Assembly: GCA_017479315.1 (NCBI GenBank)
Contig: JAFVCI010000089.1
Span: 1-14,292 of the forward strand
DNA from: Opitutales bacterium
GTDB lineage: Bacteria; Verrucomicrobiota; Verrucomicrobiia; Opitutales; UBA9783
Length of the DNA: 14,292 nt
Direction: 5' to 3'
Made by a program: the position numbers and the translations under genes. Position 1 is the stretch's first letter. Every line of letters begins with the position of its first letter. Below are positions 7,181 to 13,266 of the stretch, piece after piece. A model generated the notes under the pieces. It was given only the letters and a program-made list of their open reading frames with translations, was not told where the DNA came from and did not search any database.

Positions 7181-8311
7181 ATGTTGAGGGTCGGGATTGT
7201 CGGATTGCCGAACGTCGGCAAAAGCACGCTCTTTAATGCCGTTACGCGCACGCACAAAGCCGAGGCGGCGAATTATCCGTTTTGCACGATTGAGCCCAAT
7301 ATCGGTTGCGTGGAAGTGCCCGACGAACGTTTGGAGATTTTGGCGCGCCTGGTACACACCGAAAAAATAGTTCCCGCCGCCATCGAATTCGTGGACATTG
7401 CCGGCATCGTCAAGGATGCGTACAAAGGCGAAGGGCTCGGGAACCAATTTCTGGCGAACATTCGCGAAACGGATGCGATTATTCAGGTGGTGCGTTGTTT
7501 CGAAGACGACGATATCGTGCACACCATGGGCAAAGTCGATCCGATCCGCGATATCGACGTCATCAACACCGAACTGCTCCTTGCCGATGTGCAATCGGTG
7601 GAGAAGCAGGTCGATACGTGGGCAAAAAAGGCAAAATCGAACGACAAAACCGCCGTTGCAACGCATCGGCTTTTGCAACGTTTATACGCGCACCTCAATG
7701 ACGGAAAGCCGGCAAGTACGTTTGACGTCAACGAGGAGGAAGCAATTTGGATGAAAAGCTTCGGTCTGTTGACGCGCAAGCCCGTGATTTATGTCTGCAA
7801 CGTTTCCGAAGGTGATTTGAGCAATCCTTCTCAAAATGCGTACGTTCGGTTGGTAAAAGAAAAAGTTGCGTCCGTTTCCGATACTGCCACCGAAAGCAAT
7901 TCCCGTGTATCCGTGTGCGTGATTTCGGCGCATCTGGAAGCCGAATTGTCCGAACTTTCGCGCGAAGATGCTCGTGCATATCTGGAATCCTTGAATTTAA
8001 AGGAAAGCGGTGCCGACACGCTCATTCGCTCAGCGTATAAACTGCTCGGGCTGGCATCCTACTTTACCGCCGGGCCGCAGGAAGTGCACGCCTGGACGTT
8101 CAAACTCGGCATGAAAGCTCCCGAGTGCGCGGGCATTATCCACACCGACTTTCAACGCGGTTTTATCAAGGCGGAAGTCATCTCGTACGAAGATTTTGTT
8201 GCCGACGGCGGCTTCGTCGGCGCGCGCGAAAAAGGCAAACTGCGCTTGGAAGGCAAGGACTATTGTTTTCAAGAAGGTGACATTGCGCTGTTTAAGTTTA
8301 ACGTAACGTAA
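7181..8311 (+). CDS. ychF: Redox-regulated ATPase YchF (Obg-like)
   Basis: YchF/OLA1 is a near-universal cytoplasmic P-loop protein of the Obg family that prefers ATP to GTP and associates with ribosomes. The 376 residues are full length. Walker A G-L-P-N-V-G-K-S-T occupies residues 8-16; the G3 region reads D-I-A-G-I-V-K-D-A and is followed by the family signature G-E-G-L-G-N-Q-F-L. The G4 position has the YchF-type C-N-V-S-E instead of N-K-x-D, which explains the relaxed nucleotide specificity known for the family. A coiled-coil middle domain and a C-terminal TGS domain end in E-G-K-D-Y and a hydrophobic F-K-F-N. AGGAAGG stands immediately before the ATG, overlapping a TATAAA box. A decayed copy of the last 33 codons occurs at 9967-10066. 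Confidence 0.97.
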   Translation: MLRVGIVGLPNVGKSTLFNAVTRTHKAEAANYPFCTIEPNIGCVEVPDERLEILARLVHTEKIVPAAIEFVDIAGIVKDAYKGEGLGNQFLANIRETDAIIQVVRCFEDDDIVHTMGKVDPIRDIDVINTELLLADVQSVEKQVDTWAKKAKSNDKTAVATHRLLQRLYAHLNDGKPASTFDVNEEEAIWMKSFGLLTRKPVIYVCNVSEGDLSNPSQNAYVRLVKEKVASVSDTATESNSRVSVCVISAHLEAELSELSREDARAYLESLNLKESGADTLIRSAYKLLGLASYFTAGPQEVHAWTFKLGMKAPECAGIIHTDFQRGFIKAEVISYEDFVADGGFVGAREKGKLRLEGKDYCFQEGDIALFKFNVT

Positions 8312-8384
8312 CCGATTGTTTGGTTTAGAGTAACCGTTATATTTGCGGTTCGACGGGCTTTGGAGGTTTATCCTGGTATGGTTT

Positions 8385-8404
8385 AGGGCTGAGTGTGCCC
8401 TTTT
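8385..8404 (+). terminator. Weak hairpin with T tract between ychF and floA
   Basis: AGGGC (8385-8389) and GCCCT (8397-8401) form a 5-bp stem with a 7-nt loop, directly followed by three further T. It precedes the candidate floA promoter, so it could end the ychF transcript. The stem is short, so confidence is low. A second small stem, AACCG/CGGTT, lies upstream in the same gap without a T run. Confidence 0.25.
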
Positions 8405-8408
8405 GCCC

Positions 8409-8438
8409 TTGATTTATTTTTCCGATAAAAGATAAAAT
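8409..8438 (+). promoter_or_regulatory. Candidate sigma70-type promoter for floA
   Basis: TTGATT (8409-8414) and TAAAAT (8433-8438) are separated by 18 nt. The -10 box ends only six bases before the floA ATG, so transcription would begin at or next to the start codon and leave almost no leader. No Shine-Dalgarno is visible before floA, which is consistent with leaderless initiation. Confidence 0.5.
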
Positions 8439-8444
8439 ATCACT

Positions 8445-9437
8445 ATGGATGCGGGAGATTTTGTTATCGTGATTGTTGCCCTTTTAGCGATCGTATTGGC
8501 GGGATGGATACTCTCGTTTTTTACGGTGTGGTTGAGAGCCTGGCTGGCGGGTGCGCATGTCAGCATGCTTAATTTGATCGCGATGCGTCTTAGAAAAGTA
8601 CCCTGCGGGTTGATTGTCGACTGTCGCATTGCCGCGATAAAGGCGGGTATCAAACTTTCGACGGATCAGCTGGAAGCACATTATCTGGCGGAAGGCAACG
8701 TGTCGAAAACGGTTCAGGCTCTGATTGCGGCCGACAAAGCGGGCATTGAATTGACGTTTGAACGCGCCTGCGCCATCGATTTGGCCACCAAAGGAACCGG
8801 GAAAAGCGTTATTGAAGCGGTACATACATCGGTGAATCCGAAAGTGATTGATTGTCCGAAGGCGATTCAGGACAAGACAACCATCGACGGCGTTGCAAAG
8901 GACGGCATCCAGGTTAAAGTTCGCGCACGCGTGACGGTTCGCACGAATCTGGATCGGTTTGTCGGCGGAGCGCAGGAAGATACGATTATTGCGCGCGTCG
9001 GCGAGGGCATTGTCGCCACGATCGGTTCGGCGGAAACCTACAAACAGGTTCTGGAAACGCCCGATCAAATCTCCAAGACGGTGCTCGATCGCGGACTTGA
9101 CGTCGGAACGGCTTACGAAATTCTTTCCATTGATATTGCCGACATCGACATCGGTGAAAATGTCGGTGCGAAGTTGCAGGTGTCCCAGGCGGAAGCGAAC
9201 AAAAACATGGCACAAGCGCAGGCCGAAATCCGTCGCGCCAGTGCCGTTGCTTTGGAACAGGAAATGAAAGCCAAAGTGGAAGAAATGCAGGCGAAGGTGG
9301 TGGAAGCGCAGGCGGCGGTTCCGTTGGCACTGGCGGAGGCTTTCCGCAAAGGACAGCTGGGGGTTATCGACTATTATAAGCTTGAAAACATGAAAGCCGA
9401 TACCGCCATGCGTGAAGAATTGGCCAAAAACCGATAG
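8445..9437 (+). CDS. floA: Flotillin-like protein FloA
   Basis: FloA is a membrane-anchored SPFH-related scaffold that organises functional membrane microdomains in bacteria. The 330 residues match the family along the whole length: one N-terminal hydrophobic segment (about 5-27), then M-R-L-R-K-V, Q-L-E-A-H-Y-L-A, E-L-T-F-E-R-A-C-A-I-D-L-A, S-V-N-P-K-V-I, F-V-G-G-A-Q-E-D-T-I-I-A-R-V-G-E-G-I-V and the I-L-S-I-D-I-A-D-I-D-I-G block. An Ala/Glu/Gln-rich coiled coil (about 245-310) precedes a short C-terminus. In many genomes floA follows an nfeD gene; none is present here, and ychF lies upstream instead. The next gene starts three bases after the stop, so they form an operon. Confidence in the family is very high. 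Confidence 0.96.
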   Translation: MDAGDFVIVIVALLAIVLAGWILSFFTVWLRAWLAGAHVSMLNLIAMRLRKVPCGLIVDCRIAAIKAGIKLSTDQLEAHYLAEGNVSKTVQALIAADKAGIELTFERACAIDLATKGTGKSVIEAVHTSVNPKVIDCPKAIQDKTTIDGVAKDGIQVKVRARVTVRTNLDRFVGGAQEDTIIARVGEGIVATIGSAETYKQVLETPDQISKTVLDRGLDVGTAYEILSIDIADIDIGENVGAKLQVSQAEANKNMAQAQAEIRRASAVALEQEMKAKVEEMQAKVVEAQAAVPLALAEAFRKGQLGVIDYYKLENMKADTAMREELAKNR

Positions 9438-9440
9438 GCG

Positions 9441-9932
9441 ATGGATTTCGAGGACATTGCGCATGCCGTATGGGTGGGCGTGATTATTGTTGTTGCCGTT
9501 CTTTCCGGAAGGAGCAAACGGGTTTCGGTGTTGGTTCGAAAATCGAAACCTTCGGGCACTCCCGATGTCGGCAGGGTTCGTAAGCCAATCAAAACGATTG
9601 GCAAGCTGATTAAAGCGCCCCGACGTCCATGCAATACGAACCCGCAAACTTCTCCGTCGCACACGTCGCGGTCGGATATCCCGCTTTCACCCGTTAAGCG
9701 AAATTTTTCGGCTTATAAACATTTACCCGAGCAAACAACAGCTGAGGAAAGCGTTTCCGATGCGACGGTTTTTTTGACGGAACCCAAGGCTTCCGTCGTT
9801 CTCGGAGTTGCGAACAACATTCAAAGAGGCGTCGTCGACAAAAAAACAAAGTTGCGTGAATGGGTCACGGGGCAGGTCATACTGGGAACCCCTGCTTTCA
9901 GGAAAACTTACGGAAATTTCTTTCATCGCTGA
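9441..9932 (+). CDS. Small membrane-anchored protein of the floA operon
   Basis: This 163-residue protein is not one I can name. It has one N-terminal hydrophobic segment (about residues 8-22) followed by a long basic, Ser/Thr/Pro-rich, probably disordered middle part, and a short ordered C-terminus containing L-R-E-W-V followed by V-I-L-G-T-P-A-F-R. From memory, uncharacterised proteins in PVC-group genomes often end with a comparable L-R-x-A-(I/V)...E-I-L-G-x-P-x-x-L-R element; that comparison needs a search. The start lies three bases after the floA stop, so co-expression and a membrane partner role with FloA are reasonable inferences. The ATG follows a G-rich but weak ribosome site (GGCG). 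Confidence 0.75.
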   Translation: MDFEDIAHAVWVGVIIVVAVLSGRSKRVSVLVRKSKPSGTPDVGRVRKPIKTIGKLIKAPRRPCNTNPQTSPSHTSRSDIPLSPVKRNFSAYKHLPEQTTAEESVSDATVFLTEPKASVVLGVANNIQRGVVDKKTKLREWVTGQVILGTPAFRKTYGNFFHR

Positions 9933-9966
9933 AAACGTGCCGCGGTTGTTGAAAAGAAGGCGAAGC

Positions 9967-10066
9967 AACTTTGTCGGCGCGCGTGAAAAAGGCAAATTGC
10001 ACGCGAAAAGTAAGAATTACTGTTTTTTGGGAAGGCAATATTGCGCTGTTTGAGTTTAATATGTAA
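9967..10066 (+). pseudogene. Decayed copy of the ychF 3' end
   Basis: Bases 9970-10066 align with the last 99 bases of ychF (8213-8311). The translation begins with the identical ten residues F-V-G-A-R-E-K-G-K-L, continues with K-N-Y-C-F against K-D-Y-C-F, and after one inserted G (near 10030) resumes with N-I-A-L-F-E-F-N against D-I-A-L-F-K-F-N before a stop at 10064-10066. By hand about 70 of 90 aligned bases agree. Upstream similarity is weak and no start or P-loop is present, so this cannot be a working YchF. Several differences are synonymous third-position changes (for example TTC/TTT, CGC/CGT, TAT/TAC), suggesting the donor copy diverged while still functional. CCGATT followed by T-rich sequence after both stops suggests the similarity may run slightly past the gene end. 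Confidence 0.8.
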
Positions 10067-10162
10067 CATTTTTTCCGATTATTTAATGTTTTTTGTGTTT
10101 TTAGAAAAATTTACTTTACACAAAAAACAAACAAGGATAGGAGAAAATTGAAGTCACTATAG

Positions 10163-10792
10163 ATGGTCTCTGCAAAAAACAAAACTTCGGGCTTCGCACT
10201 CATCGAAGTCCTTATTGCGTTAACGGTTGTCGCCATTCTCAGCGGAATTGTTTTCCCGATAGGGAAGGCGGTTCTCGATCGCGTGCACATCATGTGCGAT
10301 AAAACGAAATTACAAATGTTGGTAATTGCCTGCAACGAGCTGCGCGACGAGGGATATATTGACGAAAAGACAAGTCTCCGCGATCTTGTTTTATGCCTGG
10401 CGACCGTTAAGGGATTCAACGACGTAAATGATTGGCGTTCGAATAAAAGGGGTTGTAAATCCCAAAAAATCGTCGATGACAACGGGAATGTGCTAGTGAA
10501 GGAGATCATCTCCGATTGGCTTATCGTCCACCCACTTCCGTCTTGCGGTATTTCGAACAGGACGCCATTATTTTACTCGGTCGGACTGGATGAGGACGGA
10601 ACGTGGGATGCTCCCGACAGCCCATACGGTGCAAAAGGCGGTTTGATTGCCTTTGCGGGCGGCGATGTGGTATTCGTTCGCAATGCAAAGAGCGTTTTGA
10701 TTTCTCCCGAAACGGGACAACCAACCGAAAATATTGCGGAAACATTTCCGAAAGGAGCCGTTCCCGTGCGATATTTTCAGCTCGGAAAATAA
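10163..10792 (+). CDS. Extra type II secretion/type IV pilin-like protein
   Basis: This 209-residue protein carries a class III prepilin signal: short basic leader, Gly10 and then F-A-L-I-E-V-L-I-A-L, with Glu at mature position 5, so it should be processed by prepilin peptidase and anchored in the inner membrane or a pseudopilus. The C-terminal half contains G-G-L-I-A-F-A-G-G-D-V-V-F-V, resembling the G-G-N-V-x-F-x-D-G-H-V ending of pilin-like proteins common in Lentisphaerota and Verrucomicrobiota. It is not one of the standard GspG-K set. The ATG lies 19 bases from the nearest AGGAG and is preceded by an in-frame TAG; an in-frame TTG five codons earlier has better spacing but is cut off by that TAG. 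This and the decayed DNA on both sides raise the possibility of a gene under weak selection, though the frame itself is intact. Confidence 0.75.
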   Translation: MVSAKNKTSGFALIEVLIALTVVAILSGIVFPIGKAVLDRVHIMCDKTKLQMLVIACNELRDEGYIDEKTSLRDLVLCLATVKGFNDVNDWRSNKRGCKSQKIVDDNGNVLVKEIISDWLIVHPLPSCGISNRTPLFYSVGLDEDGTWDAPDSPYGAKGGLIAFAGGDVVFVRNAKSVLISPETGQPTENIAETFPKGAVPVRYFQLGK

Positions 10793-10797
10793 AAGTA

Positions 10798-10855
10798 CAC
10801 GAAACCGCAGTTGCCTGGAACAGTCTGTCGAAATAGTGCGGATTTCGGTTTCGTG
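10798..10855. repeat. Perfect 10-bp inverted repeat after the extra pilin gene
   Basis: CACGAAACCG (10798-10807) is exactly complementary to CGGTTTCGTG (10846-10855), with 38 bases between. It begins 6 bases after the pilin-like gene stop. An alternative inner pairing, CCGCA (10805-10809) with TGCGG (10837-10841), is possible. There is no T run after the 3' arm, so it is not a classic terminator; it may be an RNA 3'-end structure or a protein-binding site. The rest of the 10793-10999 gap holds the gspG promoter and no clear gene. Confidence 0.6.
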
Positions 10856-10963
10856 GGCAAAATCCTACAGCGCGCCAAAGTTAAGGTCATTTTTCCGAAA
10901 CCCGCAAGTTCTTCCGTTATACCGCATTTGTTCGAAAAATAAATCCCGATACAAAAACGGCGG

Positions 10964-10991
10964 TTGCTTTTTTTCACAAACATCTTATAAT
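10964..10991 (+). promoter_or_regulatory. Sigma70-type promoter for the gspGHIJK operon
   Basis: TTGCTT (10964-10969) and a consensus TATAAT (10986-10991) are separated by 16 nt. The -10 box ends eight bases before the gspG ATG, so the predicted start of transcription falls within a few bases of the start codon. There is no Shine-Dalgarno in that short interval, so the mRNA may be leaderless. Confidence 0.6.
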
Positions 10992-10999
10992 AAAGCCGT

Positions 11000-11470
11000 A
11001 TGATGAAGTCTCGGGTACGTAAATTCAATAAGGCGAGCGGTTTTTCGCTGGTGGAATTGATCGTTGTCATCGCCATTCTCGGCATGCTGATGTTGCTGAT
11101 GGTTTCCAACTACGGGAAATTTTTCAGCGGCAGTAAGAAGAAGGTCGCCGAAATGCTGGTGACGAAAACCATGGAGGCACCGCTCATGATGTACATGTCC
11201 GACATGGGACGTTATCCGACGACCCAGGAGGGCTTGCAGGCGCTGGTGAGAGCGCCGTCGGGTAAGCGGGGACGCTGGAACGGACCGTATATCAAGGATC
11301 AGGAGTCGTTGATGGATCCGTGGAAAAATCCGTTGCAGTACCGTTGTCCCGGGCAACATAACCCCGACGGTTATGACCTTTGGTCGATGGGACCGGGCGG
11401 ACAAAGCGGCGACGAAGATGATATCGGAAATTGGAAATCGGGACGGTCGTCCGATGCGTTCGGCGACTAA
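11000..11470 (+). CDS. gspG: Type II secretion major pseudopilin GspG
   Basis: GspG is the main subunit of the T2SS pseudopilus. The 156 residues show the prepilin signal with Gly14 before F-S-L-V-E-L (Glu at mature position 5), a hydrophobic N-terminal helix, and the family block M-G-R-Y-P-T-T-Q-E-G-L-Q-A-L-V. The C-terminal part carries N-G-P-Y-I, D-P-W-K-N-P-L-Q-Y-R-C-P-G and N-P-D-G-Y-D-L-W-S followed by D-E-D-D-I-G-N-W, the conserved Ca2+-binding loop region of GspG. A second ATG follows the first directly (11003). It is the first gene of a tight operon with gspH-K and has its own promoter. Confidence 0.96.
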   Translation: MMKSRVRKFNKASGFSLVELIVVIAILGMLMLLMVSNYGKFFSGSKKKVAEMLVTKTMEAPLMMYMSDMGRYPTTQEGLQALVRAPSGKRGRWNGPYIKDQESLMDPWKNPLQYRCPGQHNPDGYDLWSMGPGGQSGDEDDIGNWKSGRSSDAFGD

Positions 11471-11963
11471 TCCGTGTTCCGGATTTACGCTGGTTGAGGT
11501 TCTCCTCGTGTTCGGGCTGGTGGGGATTATTTCTGCCGTCGGCATCATGCACATGGGGAATTTGAAGAATTTCTTTTCGACGGAAGAGAAACGCCCGCTG
11601 GTTATTTTGAGGAATGCCCTGCGCTATGCACGGTTTTGGTGCGCCAAAAATCATAAGCCGGCGGAAGTGCATTTTTCTCAAAAAGGGCTGGATGTGAAGG
11701 ATAAAAGCGGGAAAGTTGTCAGCAATTTTCCGTGGCCGAAACAACAACAGGAGCGCTTCGCGACGTGGTATCACGTTTATCCCGGGACGTTAACCGAAAA
11801 CGGAACGTTTCGTCCCGATACCGCCGGGAAAGGTAACGGCGCGATTTCGATCAATGCGCACGGATTTTTCGCAAGCACTTTTCTGGATATGGATCTCGGA
11901 GACGGGCGGGAACAATACAAATTGGATCCGCTCACGGGTGCCTGCGAACCGTCGCGGTGGTAA
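11454..11963 (+). CDS. gspH: Type II secretion pseudopilin GspH-like
   Basis: This protein of 169 residues is a minor pseudopilin: leader M-R-S-A-T-N-P-C-S-G, then F-T-L-V-E-V with Glu at mature position 5 and a hydrophobic helix. The order after gspG and before gspI, and a body containing R-N-A-L-R-Y-A-R and later G-A-I-S-I-N-A-H-G-F-F, fit GspH. The preferred ATG at 11454 gives a leader of normal length and overlaps the gspG end by 17 nt; earlier in-frame ATG codons (11373, 11418) would give leaders of 37 or 22 residues and deeper overlap. GspH caps the pseudopilus tip region with GspI, J and K. Assignment to GspH rests on gene order as much as sequence. Confidence 0.85.
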   Translation: MRSATNPCSGFTLVEVLLVFGLVGIISAVGIMHMGNLKNFFSTEEKRPLVILRNALRYARFWCAKNHKPAEVHFSQKGLDVKDKSGKVVSNFPWPKQQQERFATWYHVYPGTLTENGTFRPDTAGKGNGAISINAHGFFASTFLDMDLGDGREQYKLDPLTGACEPSRW

Positions 11964-11966
11964 GTT

Positions 11967-12407
11967 ATGAAACGGGAGCAACGGGGTTTTACGCGTACGG
12001 ATAAAAAACAAAGCGGTTTTACGCTGATTGAAGTCATCATCGCGCTGGCGTTGTTTGCCGTCAGCATCACGGGATTGACACAGAGTTTTACAAACGGTCT
12101 GCTGTGCAAAACCAAACTCCCGAAAGGCAACAACGACGAAGCATTCTGTCTGCAACTCATTCGCACGCAACTGATGCAAATGAAACGCGAAGAGGTGGAA
12201 CAAGCACACACGTTTTGTTTGCCCGACAACAAAACGCAAATCGGCTGGAGCGGCAAAGCGGCGTTTTGCAAGGTGATGAGTTTATATCGCGTTGCCGTTC
12301 AGATTCGGGATAATAAAGATCGTAAAAACGAAGTTTTCTTTGTGCATCGTCCCGATTGGATGACGAGCGAAGAAAAAGCGGCGGTCATGCCGGAAAAGGG
12401 TTCGTAA
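11967..12407 (+). CDS. gspI: Type II secretion pseudopilin GspI-like
   Basis: This 146-residue minor pseudopilin has a 17-residue basic leader ending in Q-S-G, followed by F-T-L-I-E-V-I-I-A-L-A-L-F-A, with Glu at mature position 5. The remaining soluble part is short, as in GspI, and begins with a helix followed by weakly conserved strands. It starts three bases after the gspH stop and ends one base before gspJ, so translation is probably coupled. In characterised systems GspI nucleates the tip complex with GspJ and GspK. Naming follows gene order and size; sequence alone would say prepilin-like protein. Confidence 0.85.
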   Translation: MKREQRGFTRTDKKQSGFTLIEVIIALALFAVSITGLTQSFTNGLLCKTKLPKGNNDEAFCLQLIRTQLMQMKREEVEQAHTFCLPDNKTQIGWSGKAAFCKVMSLYRVAVQIRDNKDRKNEVFFVHRPDWMTSEEKAAVMPEKGS

Positions 12408-12408
12408 C

Positions 12409-13266
12409 ATGGACGGTCGCGACGGCATGGACAGTCAAAAACAGCGGGGTTTTACGTTGGTCGAGGTGGTGGTGGCACTCGGCATCGGCAGTGTTGTGCT
12501 CATATCCGCCATGTCCATGCTGGTGTTTTTCATGCAGGCGTGGCGAACGGAACCGACGCCCTACGAACGTTTTTGTGACCACGTGCAACAATGCATGCGT
12601 TTTCTTCAACAGGAAGCGGATACGTTTTCGGTTGTGGTCGATAAAGACGGTGCCGCAACGACTTTTTTAACGACCGTTAAATTGCCGAAGGAAAATATCA
12701 AAACCATCGGTGCCATGAAAAACAACCCGATGCCGTTCACGCAGGGTGCGTCGTCACAACCGTGTTGTGAAGCGTTTCTGGTCAATTCCTCGGGTCTGTT
12801 TCTCGTTCGCGAAGAACCTGAAATTGCGAATAAGCGCTTGACGGAAGGCGTTGAAGCGACGGGAAAGACCAAGACGCAACGCTTATTGGTCAGTCCTTAC
12901 GTGATTAAAACGGAATTCGGCTTTTTCGATCCGCAATCGGGCAAGTGGCAGTTTGTTCAAAATCTCGACGATTACGAGCGACGGCTCATGAATAATTCCA
13001 AGAAAAAGGACAAAAAGACGTGGGTACGTCCCGATGTCGTGCGTTTCACATTCCGCAAAGATGATTTTTCGGAAACGCGCTGTCTGTATCTCAACAATAC
13101 TTACGTGACCGAAATGGCGGAAGCTTCCGGCAAGCCGTCGGCGGACAAAAAGGATTCCGACAAGAAAAAATCCGACAAAAAGGAGGACGAGGAGGACGGC
13201 AAAGGCTTAAAGAAGGATACAAAGCCTTCCGACGGTAAGAAATCCAAAAAGAAAGGACGCCGATGA
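12409..13266 (+). CDS. gspJ: Type II secretion pseudopilin GspJ-like with charged C-terminal tail
   Basis: This 285-residue minor pseudopilin has Gly14 before F-T-L-V-E-V-V-V-A-L (Glu at mature position 5). Its larger body and place between gspI and gspK fit GspJ. After the folded part, residues about 241-285 form a low-complexity tail of Lys, Asp, Ser and Glu ending in K-K-K-G-R-R, which standard GspJ proteins lack. A similar charged stretch lies inside the next protein, GspK. An ATG at 12427 is a possible later start that would keep the prepilin signal. The stop overlaps the gspK start (ATGA). Confidence 0.85.
   Translation: MDGRDGMDSQKQRGFTLVEVVVALGIGSVVLISAMSMLVFFMQAWRTEPTPYERFCDHVQQCMRFLQQEADTFSVVVDKDGAATTFLTTVKLPKENIKTIGAMKNNPMPFTQGASSQPCCEAFLVNSSGLFLVREEPEIANKRLTEGVEATGKTKTQRLLVSPYVIKTEFGFFDPQSGKWQFVQNLDDYERRLMNNSKKKDKKTWVRPDVVRFTFRKDDFSETRCLYLNNTYVTEMAEASGKPSADKKDSDKKKSDKKEDEEDGKGLKKDTKPSDGKKSKKKGRR

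Noticed and set aside
8312..8444. A possible tRNA or structured RNA between ychF and floA
   Set aside because: Only small 4-5 bp stems are present; no cloverleaf, T-loop consensus or CCA-proximal stem can be built.
8484..9662. A 392-codon open frame on the minus strand opposite floA
   Set aside because: It is fully antisense to a gene with strong family identity, its translation is low-complexity with excess Arg, Asn and Phe, and it shows no recognisable domain. Codon periodicity of floA explains it.
9441..10162. Insertion sequence or transposon as the cause of the ychF-tail copy
   Set aside because: No transposase frame, terminal inverted repeats or target-site duplication could be seen around the copy.
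10802..10900. G-F-V-G in the frame after the pilin-like gene as a further YchF-tail fragment
   Set aside because: Only four residues match and the flanking DNA does not align with ychF, unlike the copy at 9967-10066.
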